47,638 bases of DNA from Chloroflexota bacterium (lineage in GTDB: Bacteria; Chloroflexota; Anaerolineae; UBA4142; SHND01): positions 1 to 47,638 of the forward strand of contig JACQWQ010000095.1 in the NCBI GenBank assembly GCA_016209205.1, written 5' to 3'. Shown piece after piece: positions 47,444-47,638 of this stretch. Below the pieces are notes generated by a model that searched no databases, was not told where the DNA came from, and saw nothing but the letters and a program-made list of their open reading frames with translations. The translations under genes were made by a program, and so were the position numbers. Every line of letters starts with the position of its first letter. The first letter of the stretch is position 1.

Positions 47444-47638
47444 ATGGCAGTCATTGGAGCTTTTTGTGTGAGTGTCATGAAAGGCGCGTGCGTGAATGCA
47501 CAGTATCCCTGCAAATGCGCGACATGCGTCGAGGTCTGTCCGTACGATGTGTATGAAATTGATGCGGCTGGACGGGTACAAGTCCAAAATTTTAACGCGT
47601 GTGTGGGCTGCCGCATTTGCGCGGAATTTTGTCCGGGC
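47444..47638 (+). CDS. [4Fe-4S] ferredoxin-type protein (partial, runs off the right edge)
   Basis: The first 65 codons are visible (MAVIGAFCVSVMKGACVNA...). They include CKCATCVEVCPYDVYEID and CVGCRICAEFCPG, the ligands of two clusters of a bacterial-type ferredoxin. Other cysteines (FCVSV, GACVN) precede the first motif. The ATG follows GAGGTGTTCT. In split archaeal-type glutamate synthases a ferredoxin domain sits beside or inside the FMN-binding synthase subunit, so the missing part may be either a small ferredoxin or the beginning of such a fusion. Confidence 0.85.
   Translation, partial: MAVIGAFCVSVMKGACVNAQYPCKCATCVEVCPYDVYEIDAAGRVQVQNFNACVGCRICAEFCPG

Noticed and set aside
1..47638. 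tRNA or rRNA genes
   Set aside because: No cloverleaf with a CCA-type end or conserved rRNA segment was noticed on either strand by eye; a tRNAscan/Infernal run would settle this.

Overview
The window looks like a piece of a high-GC environmental bacterial genome, most probably an anaerobic member of the Chloroflexota (Anaerolineae-like). This is inference. It rests on the many secreted proteins with Thr/Pro-rich linkers, on the abundant short palindromic repeats scattered between and inside genes, and on the NuoEF / HdrA-MvhD redox cluster. No rRNA, tRNA or CRISPR array was seen.

Layout. Genes from the left edge to about 38.7 kb lie on the minus strand; all genes from 39.0 kb to the right edge lie on the plus strand. 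(1) 0-6.3 kb, read right to left: a B12-type radical SAM enzyme, two related small peptides whose C-termini carry a cysteine every fifth residue, an ABC exporter with a C-terminal winged-helix-like domain, a gene fragment, and an ECF-S-like/HAMP membrane protein. I read the first part as an undescribed RiPP-type (ribosomally made, post-translationally modified peptide) locus. (2) 6.6-28.8 kb: secreted proteins, namely an SGNH-like hydrolase, two large beta-helix/PD40 proteins, a broken lipoprotein/TPR/beta-helix/FG-GAP chimera, a lamin-tail protein, an RHS/YD-repeat protein and a PMP-like beta-helix protein. Several share a C-terminal Fn3-like domain, and they show recent duplication and domain shuffling. 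A 199-bp inverted-repeat element and a truncated copy of it have broken two loci, and a 24-base G/C run holds one lipoprotein out of frame. (3) 29.0-38.7 kb: two paralogous single-span membrane proteins (SHOCT-like plus GYF-like N-terminus), each preceded by a 147-residue four-helix membrane protein, with an SRPBCC protein, a serine beta-lactamase-like lipoprotein and small membrane proteins. The 147-residue family recurs across the window as three intact copies, one interrupted relative and two fragments. (4) 39.0-47.6 kb: a DUF123 protein, then a tight redox operon: NuoE-like, NuoF-like with extra ferredoxin domains, a HoxU/NuoG-N-like Fe-S protein, HdrA fused to MvhD, an FrhB-family protein, a GXGXG (GltB C-terminal type) protein and a polyferredoxin running off the edge. 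The gene set suggests NAD(P)H, ferredoxin and possibly F420 electron exchange, perhaps electron bifurcation, linked to a split archaeal-type glutamate synthase or an Hdr-like partner.

A striking general feature is that short repeats have entered genes in frame. NuoF and HdrA carry low-complexity inserts, and the HoxU-like protein carries five 42-bp (14-codon) palindromic repeat units, while the conserved enzyme cores remain readable.
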